NCBI RefSeq assembly: GCF_020889785.1
Contig: NZ_JACMYK010000016.1
Coordinates: 20,812-84,811, forward strand
Direction of reading: 5' to 3'
Source of the DNA: Bradyrhizobium acaciae
GTDB taxonomy: Bacteria; Pseudomonadota; Alphaproteobacteria; Rhizobiales; Xanthobacteraceae
DNA: 64,000 nucleotides
The notes under the pieces were generated by a model. It was not told where the DNA came from. It saw only the letters and a list, made by a program, of their open reading frames with translations, and searched no databases. The translations under genes and the position numbers were made by a program. Below are positions 9,009 to 21,348 of the stretch, piece by piece (positions within the stretch are counted from its first letter, which is position 1; each line of letters opens with the position of its first letter).

Positions 9009-10001
9009 CTAGGGCCGCGGAGGCAAACCTGACGACGGCCCGTGCCATCGCGTCGACGTGACACGCCATGGACGCACAAACCTACCGCTGCCGGCGATCT
9101 TGCGGTCGAACACCGGCCAGGCCGGTTGGGCCGGCCGCCGGACGACCGTGATAACGGGTGTCAGCGGCGGCGGCTGGAGTTTTTTGGCCGGTGCGGCCTG
9201 GCGCATTTCGGGCTTGAGAGCCACGGACCTGAGCGCCACGGACCTGAGCGCCACGGGTTCGGGCTCCGAAGATTCAGGCTTCGAAGGTTCAAGCCTGGAA
9301 GCCTCGCGTTCGGCAGGCTCAGCTTTGACTGGCTCAGGCTTGGCTGGCTCGGGCTTGATGGTTTCAGGCTTGAGAAGTTCAGCCTTGATCGGTTCAGCCT
9401 TTAGCCGTTCAGCCTTGATAGGTTCAACCTTGGGCGGTTCAGACTTCCGGGCCTCAGGTTTGGACGGCTCGGGGGCGACCAACGCGGCTGGGCGCAGCTG
9501 GGGCTTTGGAGGATTCGCAAGCTCCGGGTTGAGGAGCTCGGCTCTGGTCGGTTCGACCTTACGAGGCTCAAGCCTCGGCGGTTCGGGTTTGGGCGGCGCC
9601 GGTGCGGGAGCCTCGGCCGGTCTTGCGACGGGCGCCGCCGCTGCCGATTTCGATTTCAGCCGCGCAAGCAACTCCTCGATGGAGGGCACCGATGTCGGCT
9701 CAAGCGGCGCAGCAGGTGGCGTGGCCCTGACTGGAGGCGGCGGCGACGCGACCGCCGCCGATGGTGGTGGCAGATCGGCCGGTGCAAGGTGTGCGAACTT
9801 GCCGCGTGCGATCTCCAGCGCGTTGTCGAAGTCCACTCGGTCGATCCAGGCCTTCGATTGCACCTCGATCACGCGGGCTTCCCACAGGCGCGCGGCCTCG
9901 ATGTCGTAATAGCCCATCTGCTTCTGGTTGATCAGCTGCAGACCATGGCCGGTGACGGCCCATTGCTTGCCAAGCCAGTGGATGTCACGGTGGAGCGGCA
10001 T
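9009..10001 (-). CDS. Unknown protein with a Pro/Glu/Lys pentapeptide repeat tail
   Basis: Product of 330 residues. The first 75 residues form a compact, non-repetitive domain (MPLHRDIHWLGKQWAVTGHG onward, then GYYDIEAARLWEARVIEV) that I cannot assign. The rest is low complexity. Proline/alanine linkers lead into a run of five-residue units of the form E-P-x-K-A/P (for example EPIKAERLKAEPIKAE), encoded by 15-bp DNA repeats over about 9230-9480, and a triplicated VALRS unit. The tail is probably extended and unstructured. The ATG at 10001 was chosen because it is 17 bp after the serS stop, suggesting cotranscription with serS; the upstream frame overlaps serS. No signal peptide or membrane helix is seen. 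Function unknown. Confidence 0.72.
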   Translation of the reverse strand: MPLHRDIHWLGKQWAVTGHGLQLINQKQMGYYDIEAARLWEARVIEVQSKAWIDRVDFDNALEIARGKFAHLAPADLPPPSAAVASPPPPVRATPPAAPLEPTSVPSIEELLARLKSKSAAAAPVARPAEAPAPAPPKPEPPRLEPRKVEPTRAELLNPELANPPKPQLRPAALVAPEPSKPEARKSEPPKVEPIKAERLKAEPIKAELLKPETIKPEPAKPEPVKAEPAEREASRLEPSKPESSEPEPVALRSVALRSVALKPEMRQAAPAKKLQPPPLTPVITVVRRPAQPAWPVFDRKIAGSGRFVRPWRVTSTRWHGPSSGLPPRP

Positions 10002-10017
10002 CACACTCGCCCTCGCC

Positions 10018-12348
<2,331 letters not shown>

Positions 12349-12352
<4 letters not shown>

Positions 12353-12849
12353 GACGCCCTCGCGTCCTTCAGCACGTCGGGCTCTGCCGGCGTCACGTCC
12401 TGCGGCGCAGGTTCGGGCTTCACCTCATTGGCGATCGCGAGCGGCTCGCCAGTGGCAGCGTGCGTCTCAGCCTCGACGAAGGTTTCCGGTGTCGGCTCGG
12501 CAGGTGTCGTGGGCGTCACCGGCGCGTCGATCGCGGAGGCGACCTGGGCATCGACCGGCTTGTCGATCTGCAGGGCGTCGCTGACGTCCTTCTGCAGCGA
12601 GGTCATGATGTTGCCACTGGTGATGCCCGTTGCGGCTTCCCTGACCTCGTCGAAGCTCTTCTTGAGGTCGGCCATCTCGGCCTCGCGCATGGCTTCCTGG
12701 AACTGGCCCTGGAATTCGGAGGCCATCCTCCGCGCCTTGCCCATCCATTGCCCGACCATGCGCAGCACGCCCGGCAGTTCTTTCGGGCCGATGGCGATCA
12801 GCGCGACGACCGCGATGACGACCAGTTCACTCCACCCGATATCGAACAT
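12349..12849 (-). CDS. tatB: Sec-independent protein translocase subunit TatB
   Basis: Forms the substrate receptor with TatC. The 166-residue product has a single N-terminal helix ([20 protein letters not shown]), the GPKELP hinge, an amphipathic helix and a long acidic alanine/proline-rich tail. Second gene of tatABC. Confidence 0.95.
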
Positions 12850-13010
12850 GAATTCTTCCGCCTAAGCGCGCCGCCATCGGCCCCATCGGTCCCTGACAGG
12901 ATCTGGGGCTGCCGGCGCCTTTTCTCAATCGGCGTCCATAGCGCGTCTCTGCGACGGCGTCACCGTTTCGCGCAAGGAAAAACGTCGAAATATGCGACAG
13001 TGCAAGCGCG

Positions 13011-13244
13011 TTAGACGGCCTTGCTGCCGACGTCCTGGCGCGCGGCGGACGGCGTCGAATTGTGATCGATCGACTTGGTGGGCTCGGTCTTCTCCACGAC
13101 CTTGTCGTCGTCCTGCATGCCCTTCTTGAAGGCCTTGATGCCCTGGGCGACGTCACCCATCAGGTCCGAAATCTTGCCGCGTCCGAACAGCAGCAGGACC
13201 ACTGCGATCACGACGATCCAGTGCCAAATGCTCAGCGAACCCAT
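13011..13244 (-). CDS. tatA: Sec-independent protein translocase subunit TatA
   Basis: Pore-forming subunit of the twin-arginine system. The 77-residue product has one helix ([16 protein letters not shown]), the FGRGK hinge and an amphipathic helix [16 protein letters not shown] followed by a short charged tail. The start at 13244 gives the usual MGS-SIWHW beginning; longer frames upstream have no TatA-like sequence. It lies 161 bp upstream of tatB. Confidence 0.95.
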   Translation of the reverse strand: MGSLSIWHWIVVIAVVLLLFGRGKISDLMGDVAQGIKAFKKGMQDDDKVVEKTEPTKSIDHNSTPSAARQDVGSKAV

Positions 13245-13392
13245 CCTGCAACCCTCCAGAAATGGCCGGCGGACCGGCCTGAAACATGGCCGGAAGTTAG
13301 GCCCGCGGGGTGTCAAAAACAAGGACCTCGGCCGCGGCAAATCGCTGTCGCGGCTACGTAATATTGCTAGGCTTAACCGGGAATATTTGGGG

Positions 13393-14307
13393 CTATTCGC
13401 CCCTGTCCTCGGCGTCGTCCTCATCGCCCGCGTGGTCGGCGCGCTCGTCCGGCTCACCAGCGTCGGGCTCGGCCGCGTCCACCTCGGCGGCAGCTTCCGC
13501 TTCCGCTTCGGCTTCGATTTCGGCTTCGGCCGTCACGTCCACCTCGGCGGACTCAACCTCGGCAGCCGCTTCGGCCTCAGGCTTCGGTTCCTCCGCTTCC
13601 GGCTCGACAGCCGGCGCCAGCAGAAGTTCCAGCGTATCGCCGGGCTCGAGCGGCTCCTCGTCCTCCCGCAGCGTCGCGTCATCCGACGGCGACGGAACGG
13701 AAAAGCCGGTCGGCAGGCGCGAGTCGAGCAGACCGGTGCCCTTCAGTTCCTCGAGTCCCGGCAGATCGCCGAGCGCTTCCAGGCTGAACTGCGACAGGAA
13801 CCCGTCGGTGGTTCCGAACGTCAACGGACGGCCTGGCGTCTTGCGGCGGCCGCGCGGGCGGATCCAGCCGGTCTCGAGCAGCACGTCGATCGTGCCCTTC
13901 GACGTGACCACACCGCGAATCTCTTCGATCTCGGCACGGGTCACCGGCTGGTGATAGGCGATGATCGCCAGCACCTCGATCGCTGCACGCGACAGTTTCC
14001 GGGTCTCGGTGCTCTCGCGCGTCATCAGCCACGACAGATCGCCCGCGGTGCGGAACGTCCATTTGTTGGCGACGCGCACGAGATTCACGCCGCGCGGGGC
14101 ATATTCCGCCTGCAACTGCGCGAGCGCCTGCTTGATATCGACGCCGTCGGGCATCCGCTTTGCGAGCGTTGCCTGATCGATCGGCTCCGCCGACGCGAAC
14201 AACAGGGCTTCCAGGAGCCGCAATTCCTCAGGACGCGCTACCGGATGATCCATAGGAGAAATCTCCTCCTCGGGCTCGTCTCTGCGCACTTCCGCCAAGC
14301 TTGCCAT
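13393..14307 (-). CDS. scpB: Segregation and condensation protein ScpB with long acidic tail
   Basis: Winged-helix kleisin-binding partner of ScpA in the Smc condensin complex that organises the chromosome. The 304-residue product has two winged-helix domains (about residues 20-195, including [21 protein letters not shown]), then about 100 residues dominated by Glu and Ala, a tail longer than in the basic family. The ATG at 14307 has an AAGGAG site; [11 protein letters not shown] 17 codons later is an alternative start. It is 22 bp downstream of scpA. Confidence 0.93.
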   Translation of the reverse strand: MASLAEVRRDEPEEEISPMDHPVARPEELRLLEALLFASAEPIDQATLAKRMPDGVDIKQALAQLQAEYAPRGVNLVRVANKWTFRTAGDLSWLMTRESTETRKLSRAAIEVLAIIAYHQPVTRAEIEEIRGVVTSKGTIDVLLETGWIRPRGRRKTPGRPLTFGTTDGFLSQFSLEALGDLPGLEELKGTGLLDSRLPTGFSVPSPSDDATLREDEEPLEPGDTLELLLAPAVEPEAEEPKPEAEAAAEVESAEVDVTAEAEIEAEAEAEAAAEVDAAEPDAGEPDERADHAGDEDDAEDRGE

Positions 14308-14329
14308 GGGCTTGCTCTCCTTCTTCCAC

Positions 14330-15151
14330 TTACTCAACCGACAGGTCCGGCGCTGCCATTGCGGCCTGCGCTTGACGCTTTCGGAAATAGATCGGCGCGA
14401 ACGCCTGCTTCTGGTTGATTTCCATCTCGCCTTCGCGAACCAGTTCGAGGGCCGCAGCAAAGCTCGATGCGAACACCGTCGCCTTCTGCTTGGGATCGGC
14501 GACGTAGTTCATCAGGTACTCGTCGAGGCAGCTCCAGTCCTCGGCGAGGCCGACCAGCCGCTCCAGCGAGGCGCGCGCTTCCGCCAGCGACCACACGGTC
14601 CGCTTGGCCAGATGCACCGAGGTCAGCACGCGTGACGCGCGCTGCGTGGCATAGGCCGACAGCAGGTCGTACAGGGTTGCGGTGAACTTCGGGTGCTTGA
14701 TCTCGGCGATCGATTCCGGATTGCCGCGCGGAAAAATATCGCGCTGGAACTGCGGCCGGTTCATCAGCCGGTTCGCCGCCTCGCGGATCGCCTCCAGACG
14801 GCGCAGCTGGTTGGCGAGCGCGGTTGCCATTTCCTCGGCGCTCGGGCCCTCCGCGGTCGGTGGTTCGGGCAGCAACAGCCGTGACTTCAGGAACGCGAGC
14901 CAGGCCGCCATCACCAGATAGTCGGCGGCGAGTTCGAGGCGAATCTTGCGCGCCGCCTCGATGAACGAAAGATACTGGTCGGCGAGCGCAAGGATCGAGA
15001 TCTTCGACAGGTCGACCTTCTGCTGGCGCGCCAGCGTCAACAACAGGTCAAGCGGGCCTTCATACCCCTCGACGTCGACCACCAGCGCCGGTTCGCCATC
15101 GGCGAGGTCGGCCGGCCGCCCGGTCTCAAACGATAGAATTTCAGCGGTCAT
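14330..15151 (-). CDS. scpA: Segregation and condensation protein ScpA
   Basis: Kleisin subunit that bridges Smc heads. The 273-residue product has the family start VEGYEGPLDLLLTLARQQKVDL, a LADQYLSFIE helix and a C-terminal winged helix ending near FAPIYFRKRQAQ. Its start overlaps the stop of nagZ by 4 bp and scpB follows, so nagZ-scpA-scpB is probably one operon. Confidence 0.95.
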   Translation of the reverse strand: MTAEILSFETGRPADLADGEPALVVDVEGYEGPLDLLLTLARQQKVDLSKISILALADQYLSFIEAARKIRLELAADYLVMAAWLAFLKSRLLLPEPPTAEGPSAEEMATALANQLRRLEAIREAANRLMNRPQFQRDIFPRGNPESIAEIKHPKFTATLYDLLSAYATQRASRVLTSVHLAKRTVWSLAEARASLERLVGLAEDWSCLDEYLMNYVADPKQKATVFASSFAAALELVREGEMEINQKQAFAPIYFRKRQAQAAMAAPDLSVE

Positions 15152-16170
15152 GCCGTCCCTACCCGATCCAACAACGCATCCAGTTCAGCCCGCGCCGCCT
15201 GCCGGTCGAGCGGCTGGGGCGGCCTGCGCGCGGCGAGCGTCGCCTTGGCTCGCTCAAGCGCCTTGCCGGTCAGTTCCGGCGTCTCCCGCGCGACGTCGCG
15301 CATCTCGTCGATATTGCCGTTGCAGTGCAGAACCATGTCGCAGCCGGCGCTGACGATGGCGCGGGTCCGTTCGGCAATTGATCCGGCCAGCGCATTCATC
15401 GACACGTCATCACTCATCAACAAACCCTGAAACCCGATCAGGCCGCGAATCACCTGTTCGATGATTGTCGCAGAAGTCGTCGCCGGATGGACGGGGTCCA
15501 GCGCGCTAAACACAACATGTGCAGTCATGGCCATCGGCAGGTCAGCCAGCGGCTGAAACGCGGCAAAATCGCTCCGTTCCAGCTCGGATTCGGCGGTATC
15601 GACCGTCGGAAGCCGGAAATGGCTGTCCGCGGTGGCCCGGCCATGGCCGGGCATATGCTTGAGAACCGGCAGCACGCCGCCCTGTTCCAGCCCCTCGGTG
15701 ACAGCACGCGCGATCGCCGCGACCTTGCCCGGTTCGGTTCCATAGGCCCGATTGCCGATCACCGCATCCGCCCCCGCCACCGGAACGTCGGCCAAAGGCA
15801 GGCAATCGACCGTGATTCCGAGGTCGATCAGGTCGGCTGCAATCAGCCGCGAGCTGAGCCGGGCCGCGCTCAGGCCAAGCTTCGGGTCGAGGTCGTAAAG
15901 CGCGCTGAAGCTCGCGCCGGGCGGATAAACCGGCCAGTGCGGCGGGCCGAGCCGCTGCACCCGACCGCCCTCCTGGTCGATCAGGATCGGCGCATCGGCC
16001 ATGCCCGCGGTGGACCTGAGTTCCCCAACAAGAGCGGCCACTTGGGCAGGATTCTCGATGTTGCGCTTGAACAGGATGAAGCCCCATGGTCGCTCGGCGC
16101 GAATGAATTCGCGTTCTGCGTCGTTGAGGATCAGCCCGGATACGCCCGTGATGAATGCGCGGTTCGTCAT
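15148..16170 (-). CDS. nagZ: Beta-N-acetylhexosaminidase (GH3)
   Basis: Cytoplasmic enzyme that removes GlcNAc from anhydro-muropeptides during wall recycling. The 340-residue product shows the GH3 NagZ signature KHMPGHGRATADSH with its catalytic histidine and the nucleophile Asp in LLMSDDVSMNAL. It overlaps scpA by 4 bp and lies downstream of the SPOR-domain gene. Confidence 0.95.
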   Translation of the reverse strand: MTNRAFITGVSGLILNDAEREFIRAERPWGFILFKRNIENPAQVAALVGELRSTAGMADAPILIDQEGGRVQRLGPPHWPVYPPGASFSALYDLDPKLGLSAARLSSRLIAADLIDLGITVDCLPLADVPVAGADAVIGNRAYGTEPGKVAAIARAVTEGLEQGGVLPVLKHMPGHGRATADSHFRLPTVDTAESELERSDFAAFQPLADLPMAMTAHVVFSALDPVHPATTSATIIEQVIRGLIGFQGLLMSDDVSMNALAGSIAERTRAIVSAGCDMVLHCNGNIDEMRDVARETPELTGKALERAKATLAARRPPQPLDRQAARAELDALLDRVGTA

Positions 16171-16216
16171 TCGGCCGATTAGGCCGTATGCAGCTCACGG
16201 GTCAAGGAAACGGCCT

Positions 16217-17698
16217 TTAATTTCTTTGGATGAGGCACTGCGGCCCACCGGCCGACATCAGGCTTCGGCACACTTGGTTTGCCTCGTCCGAGGACGCGAA
16301 CGGGCCGGCGAAGGCGCGGTAGTAGACGCCCTTCTCGCCGAGGTCGACGCGTTTCACCACCAAAGGCTGCGAACCGAGCACGTTGCGATATTTACCCTGC
16401 AGCGTCCGATAGGACGATTGCGCGTCCGCCTCGTTCTTCTGCGACGATACCTGGACCAGATATCCACCACCGCCGACCGAGGCGGTCGAGGTCGACGCCA
16501 CCCGGGTCGGAGGCGCAGCCGGAGCGGCGTCAGCCTGGCCGGGGGCCAGCGACATCGGTGCATTCACGCTGGCATTGGCCGCTGCCGGATTGCCGCGCGA
16601 GATCGGCGGTTTTGCAGCTGCCGGCGGCTTGGCCGGTGCAGCGACCGCGGCCTGCGTGCCGTCGGGGGTTTCGCCCTTGACCGAAAGGGTGCGGATCTTG
16701 CGTGGCTCGTTGTTCGGCAAGGTCCCGTTCGCGGTGAGCGGCGCCGGCGCAGGCTGCGCCGTCTGCACGCTGGCGACCGGCGGCGGATTTGCATTCGCGT
16801 TCAACGGCGGAAACACCACGCGCGGTCCGGCGGTCTTCGAGTTGACGTCGACCGGGGCTTCTTCACGCGACACGATCTTCTCGGTGCCGTCTCCCGTCGC
16901 CATGCGGTCCGGCGTCTTGGCCGGCGCATCGGCCTGGGCCGGGATCACCTTGGTGGGCGTGTTGTCGGCCTTGATGATCGGCGGTTCACCGGTGCGGGGC
17001 GAGCCGACGTAGTTGCGATAGGCGAGCGCAGCGCCGGTACCGACCACCGCAAGCGCCACCACCGCGGCGACCGTGATCAGGCCGCTACTCCGCTTGCGCG
17101 GTTCGGGTTCCTCCTCATACGCCTCATAGGCATAGGGATCCTCCGGATAAGCCGGATCGCGCTGCAGATCCTGTTCGCCGGCTTCGAGCTGGCCGTACAG
17201 CGCGTCATCATAGCGCGACGGATCCTGCTCATGACCGGCGCTCTGATAATGTGGCTCGTCGTCAAATGCCTCAGGCTGCCGCAGGGCTTCGACCGGCCGA
17301 TAGGGTGCCACCGGCTCGGGCGCGCGCTGCGGCGGCTGCTGCGCCGCATAGCGGTGCAACGGATGCACCGGGCTCGGCTGGTAGTCCTGCTCCGGCTCTT
17401 CGTACTCGGTGTGCTGCACGGGCGGTGGCTGAACCGGCGGCGGAACGACAGTCTCCTGCCGCGCGCGCTGCATCCAGGGCGGCGGGCCGGCCGGCGGCGC
17501 GTTGTCCTCTTCAGCCTCGGGCTCGTACTGTTGCGGCCGTGCATTGGCGCGCGACTGCAGCGGGCGCGGCGGCGGCTTGTTGGCGGCGCCGAACGGATCC
17601 GTCTGGCCGATCAGCCGGGCCAGTTCGGCGAGTGGATCGCTCTCGGCCCTGGAGGCCGTGTCGGCGGAAAAATTTCGGTCCTGATATCGATCAGCCAT
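16217..17698 (-). CDS. SPOR-domain membrane protein
   Basis: Likely septal wall-binding protein. The 493-residue product has a long cytoplasmic Pro/Gln/Glu-rich region (1-204), one membrane helix (about residues 207-227), a periplasmic Pro/Ala linker and a C-terminal SPOR domain from about residue 410 (GGYLVQVSSQKNEADAQ to PFASSDEANQVCRSLM). SPOR domains bind glycan strands stripped of side peptides at division sites. The ATG at 17698 was preferred to an upstream in-frame ATG (17743) because the family often begins MADRYQDR. It sits in the argS-SPOR-nagZ order common in this group. Confidence 0.88.
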   Translation of the reverse strand: MADRYQDRNFSADTASRAESDPLAELARLIGQTDPFGAANKPPPRPLQSRANARPQQYEPEAEEDNAPPAGPPPWMQRARQETVVPPPVQPPPVQHTEYEEPEQDYQPSPVHPLHRYAAQQPPQRAPEPVAPYRPVEALRQPEAFDDEPHYQSAGHEQDPSRYDDALYGQLEAGEQDLQRDPAYPEDPYAYEAYEEEPEPRKRSSGLITVAAVVALAVVGTGAALAYRNYVGSPRTGEPPIIKADNTPTKVIPAQADAPAKTPDRMATGDGTEKIVSREEAPVDVNSKTAGPRVVFPPLNANANPPPVASVQTAQPAPAPLTANGTLPNNEPRKIRTLSVKGETPDGTQAAVAAPAKPPAAAKPPISRGNPAAANASVNAPMSLAPGQADAAPAAPPTRVASTSTASVGGGGYLVQVSSQKNEADAQSSYRTLQGKYRNVLGSQPLVVKRVDLGEKGVYYRAFAGPFASSDEANQVCRSLMSAGGPQCLIQRN

Positions 17699-17816
17699 CG
17701 TGATGATGCATCCCCTTCGGGACAGCGCCAAGATCGCCGGCACAGCCGGTCCGAACGAGTTGGCCCCTGCCAGATGCCCTCACAAATCCCCACTCGTGAG
17801 GGCCTAATGCCCCTGC

Positions 17817-19613
17817 CTACCGCATCTCGGTCGGAGCGTGGACGCCTAGAACAGCTAAGCCCGATGCCAGAACCGAGACGACGCCCTGAACCATTGCCAG
17901 TCGCGCCCTCGTGATCTCTGCATCATTATTGATAATGAAGCGTAAATAGGGCAAATCGCGCCCCTTGGTCCAAAGCGCATGAAATTCACTGGCCAAATCA
18001 TATAGATAAAAAGCGATTCGGTGCGGCTCGTGTGCCACCGCCGCAGCTTCAATCATCCGGGGATAGAGCGCAAGGCGCTTGAGCAGATCGAGCTCGGCCG
18101 GGTCGGTCAGGCGCTCGACCGCAGCGTTGCGCAGATAGGCCAGCCGGGCTTCGTCGGTCTCTGGCAGATCCGGAACCGCCTCTTCCCGCGCGTTGCGGAA
18201 GATCGAATGGCCGCGGGCGTGACCGTACTGGACGTAGAAGACGGCATTGTCCTTTGACTGCTCGATCACCTTGGCGAGGTCGAAATCGAGCACCGCGTCG
18301 TTCTTGCGGAACAGCATCATGAACCGCACCGCGTCCGAGCCGACCTCGTCGACGACTTCGCGCAGCGTGACGAAATCGCCTGACCGTTTCGACATCTTCA
18401 CCGGCTCGCCGTCGCGCAGCAATTTCACGAGCTGCACGATCTTGACGTCGAGCGCAGCCCTGCCGGCGGTCACCGCCTTCACGGCCGCCTGCATGCGCTT
18501 GATGTAGCCGCCGTGATCGGCGCCGAACACATCGATCAGGTTGATGAAGCCGCGCTCGAACTTGTTGCGGTGGTTGGCGATGTCGGATGCGAAGTAGGTG
18601 TACGAGCCGTCCGACTTGATCAGCGGACGATCGACGTCATCGCCATAGGCGGTGGCGCGGAACAGCGACTGCTCGCGGTCTTCGTAATCCTCGACCGGCT
18701 TGCCCTTCGGCGGCGGCAGGCGGCCCTCGTAGATGTCACCCTTGGCGCGCAGGAAATCGATGGTCTCGGCAACCTTGTTGTTGCCTGACGTGATCAGCGA
18801 GCGCTCGGAGAAGAACACGTCGTGATGGATGTTGAGCGCGGCGAGATCGCCCTTGATCATCTCCATCATCATGGCGATCGCCTTGTCGCGCACGATCGGC
18901 AGCCACGCAGCTTCCTTCATGTCGAGCAGCCTGGCGCCATATTCCTTGGCCAGCGCCTCGCCGACCGGCACGAGGTAATCGCCGGGATAGAGCCCTTCCG
19001 GGATCGCGCCGATGTCCTCACCGAGCGCCTCGCGGTAGCGCAGGAACGCCGAGCGCGCGAGCACGTCGACCTGGGCGCCGGCGTCGTTGATGTAGTATTC
19101 GCGGCAGACGTCGAAGCCCGCGAATTGCAGCAGGCTGCACAGCGCGTCGCCGAACACGGCGCCACGGCAGTGGCCGACATGCATCGGCCCGGTCGGGTTG
19201 GCCGAGACGTATTCGACGTTGACCTTCTCGGCCTTGCCGATGTCGCTGCGTCCAAACGCGGAGCCGGCAGCAAGCACGGCGCGCAGCGCGTCCGCCCAGA
19301 CCTGCGGCTTCAGGGTCAGGTTGATGAAGCCGGGACCGGCGACATCGACGGAGGCCACCAGCGCGTCGGCACGCAGCCGCTCGGCGATCTTGTCGGCGAG
19401 CTCGCGCGGCTTGGCCTTGGCATCCTTGGCAAGCACCATCGCCGCATTGGTCGCCATGTCGCCGTGGCTGGCATCGCGCGGCGGCTCCACCACGACACGG
19501 GACAGATCGATGCCCGCGGGCCAGTTGTCCTCGGTTGCGACAGCGGCACAGATCGCGTGCACGCGCGTCAGCATGTCGGCAAAAAGGTGTGGTGAAGCAG
19601 TGGTGTCGGCCAT
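17817..19613 (-). CDS. argS: Arginyl-tRNA synthetase
   Basis: Class I synthetase that charges tRNA-Arg. The 598-residue product has the N-terminal additional domain, the HIGH-type motif HVGHCRGA, the KMSK motif (KMSKRSGDF) and the C-terminal DALR anticodon-binding helices ending [11 protein letters not shown]. It lies downstream of the dGTPase-like gene with a 9-bp gap, so the two are probably cotranscribed. Confidence 0.96.
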   Translation of the reverse strand: MADTTASPHLFADMLTRVHAICAAVATEDNWPAGIDLSRVVVEPPRDASHGDMATNAAMVLAKDAKAKPRELADKIAERLRADALVASVDVAGPGFINLTLKPQVWADALRAVLAAGSAFGRSDIGKAEKVNVEYVSANPTGPMHVGHCRGAVFGDALCSLLQFAGFDVCREYYINDAGAQVDVLARSAFLRYREALGEDIGAIPEGLYPGDYLVPVGEALAKEYGARLLDMKEAAWLPIVRDKAIAMMMEMIKGDLAALNIHHDVFFSERSLITSGNNKVAETIDFLRAKGDIYEGRLPPPKGKPVEDYEDREQSLFRATAYGDDVDRPLIKSDGSYTYFASDIANHRNKFERGFINLIDVFGADHGGYIKRMQAAVKAVTAGRAALDVKIVQLVKLLRDGEPVKMSKRSGDFVTLREVVDEVGSDAVRFMMLFRKNDAVLDFDLAKVIEQSKDNAVFYVQYGHARGHSIFRNAREEAVPDLPETDEARLAYLRNAAVERLTDPAELDLLKRLALYPRMIEAAAVAHEPHRIAFYLYDLASEFHALWTKGRDLPYLRFIINNDAEITRARLAMVQGVVSVLASGLAVLGVHAPTEMR

Positions 19614-19622
19614 GGCAGGGCG

Positions 19623-20831
19623 CTAACGCAAATCCGGGGTCGAGTCAAAAAGCCTTTGGTGCTCGATCAGGGCGAAACGGTCGGTCATCCCGGCAATGAA
19701 ATTGCCGATCCGCCTGTTCCGTGCGCCGGCGGTCTCCTGCACGCTCCCCTCGATCCATTCCGCCGGCAGGTCGCCGGGCGACTGGCGGTAGCGCTCGAAG
19801 AGATTGCGGACCACCTGCTCTGCTTCCCGCATGACCAGCATCACCCGCGGATGGCGATACATCCGCCGGAACAGGAACGCCTTGATCGCCGCCTCCTGTT
19901 CGGCCACCTCGGGCGGAAACGCGATCAGCGGCGCGTCGTGGTGGCGCACGTCCTGGGCCGATTGCGGCTGGGCGGCCGCCAGGCGCCGGGTCGCCTCGTC
20001 GAACACAGCGGTGATGAAATGTGAGATCAGCTCACGCACCAGCTCGGCACCGCGCCGGACCTCGTCGAGATCAGGATAGTGCCGGTCAATCTCGGCGATG
20101 ATCTCCGCGGTCAGCGGCATCTCCTTGAGGTCGTCGACCGCGAACAGGCCGGCGCGCAGGCCGTCGTCGATGTCGTGGGCGTCATAGGCGATATCGTCGG
20201 CGAAGGCCGCGATCTGCGCTTCGAGCGAGGCATAGCTCCAGAGTTCGAGATCGTAGGTGTTGTTGTAATCGGCGATCCCGACCGGAATGCCGCTTTCCAG
20301 ATAGCGGCCGGCCGGCGCGCCATTGCGCCCGGTGAGCGGGCCGTTGTGCTTGACGATCCCCTCGAGCGATTCCCAAGTCAGGTTCAGCCCACCGAATTCG
20401 GGGTAGCGATGCTCCAGCGAGGTGACGACGCGCAGCGTCTGCGCATTGTGGTCGAAGCCGCCGTCATCTTTCAGGCATTCGTCGAGCGCGCGCTCCCCGG
20501 CATGTCCGAATGGCGGATGGCCGAGGTCGTGGGCGAGCGCCAATGTTTCGGTCAGGTCCTCGTCGACGCCGAGCTGGCGGGCCAGCGCGCGGGCGATCTG
20601 AGCGACCTCCAGCGAATGGGTCAGCCTGGTGCGGTAGTGATCGCCCTCGTGGAAGACGAAGACCTGGGTCTTGTGCTTGAGGCGGCGGAATGCGGTCGAG
20701 TGGATCACCCGGTCGCAATCGCGCCGGAACGGGCTGCGGGTCCGGCTCGGCGGCTCCGTGACCAGCCGGCCACGGCTGCGGTCGGGATCGCAGGCATAAG
20801 GCGCGCGGGGGGCAGCCATTCCGACCGACAC
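19623..20831 (-). CDS. dgt: Deoxyguanosinetriphosphate triphosphohydrolase-like protein
   Basis: HD-domain enzyme expected to hydrolyse dNTPs to nucleoside and triphosphate. The 402-residue product has the metal-binding histidines/aspartates in THSLEVAQ and [15 protein letters not shown], the [11 protein letters not shown] block and the [13 protein letters not shown] motif. The start is a GTG (20831); an ATG at 20819 four codons later is equally plausible. It is divergent from erpA and immediately upstream of argS. Confidence 0.92.
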   Translation of the reverse strand: MSVGMAAPRAPYACDPDRSRGRLVTEPPSRTRSPFRRDCDRVIHSTAFRRLKHKTQVFVFHEGDHYRTRLTHSLEVAQIARALARQLGVDEDLTETLALAHDLGHPPFGHAGERALDECLKDDGGFDHNAQTLRVVTSLEHRYPEFGGLNLTWESLEGIVKHNGPLTGRNGAPAGRYLESGIPVGIADYNNTYDLELWSYASLEAQIAAFADDIAYDAHDIDDGLRAGLFAVDDLKEMPLTAEIIAEIDRHYPDLDEVRRGAELVRELISHFITAVFDEATRRLAAAQPQSAQDVRHHDAPLIAFPPEVAEQEAAIKAFLFRRMYRHPRVMLVMREAEQVVRNLFERYRQSPGDLPAEWIEGSVQETAGARNRRIGNFIAGMTDRFALIEHQRLFDSTPDLR

Positions 20832-20968
20832 GGTATTTTAGTCCTTATCCATTTGATTCCATGGTCCGACGCACTTAACTATGACTGAAGCGGCGTACCA
20901 AATGAATTGGCAATGACGCCGGGTATGATCCGATCAGATCATGCCGAGATAAGGTTTCGGAGACCGAT

Positions 20969-21298
20969 ATGACTGCTGCCATCACCGTCAGCGAACGGGC
21001 CGCCCGCCGCATCGGGCAAATCCTCAGCAAGGAAGGCGGCGGCGCCAAGCTGCGCATTTCCGTCGAGGGCGGCGGCTGCTCCGGTTTCCAGTACAAGTTC
21101 GACGTCGAGCGCACCCAGGCCGATGACGACCTCGTGATCGAACGCGACAGCGCGGTGGTGCTGATCGATCCCGCCTCGGTCCCGTTCTTGGCGGGCTCGG
21201 AAGTCGACTTCGTCGATGATTTGATCGGCGCCTCGTTCCGCGTCGTCAACCCGAACGCCACCGCCTCCTGCGGCTGCGGCACCAGCTTCTCGATCTAA
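20969..21298 (+). CDS. erpA: Iron-sulfur cluster insertion protein ErpA/IscA family
   Basis: A-type carrier that delivers Fe-S clusters to apo-enzymes. The 109-residue product has the three conserved cysteines C37 (GGCSGF), C101 and C103 (SCGCGTSF). Single plus-strand gene divergent from dgt. Confidence 0.93.
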   Translation: MTAAITVSERAARRIGQILSKEGGGAKLRISVEGGGCSGFQYKFDVERTQADDDLVIERDSAVVLIDPASVPFLAGSEVDFVDDLIGASFRVVNPNATASCGCGTSFSI

Positions 21299-21348
21299 CT
21301 GACGCAGCTTTCCGAGGCGAACCGGAATCCGGTCCGCCGACAGACCGG

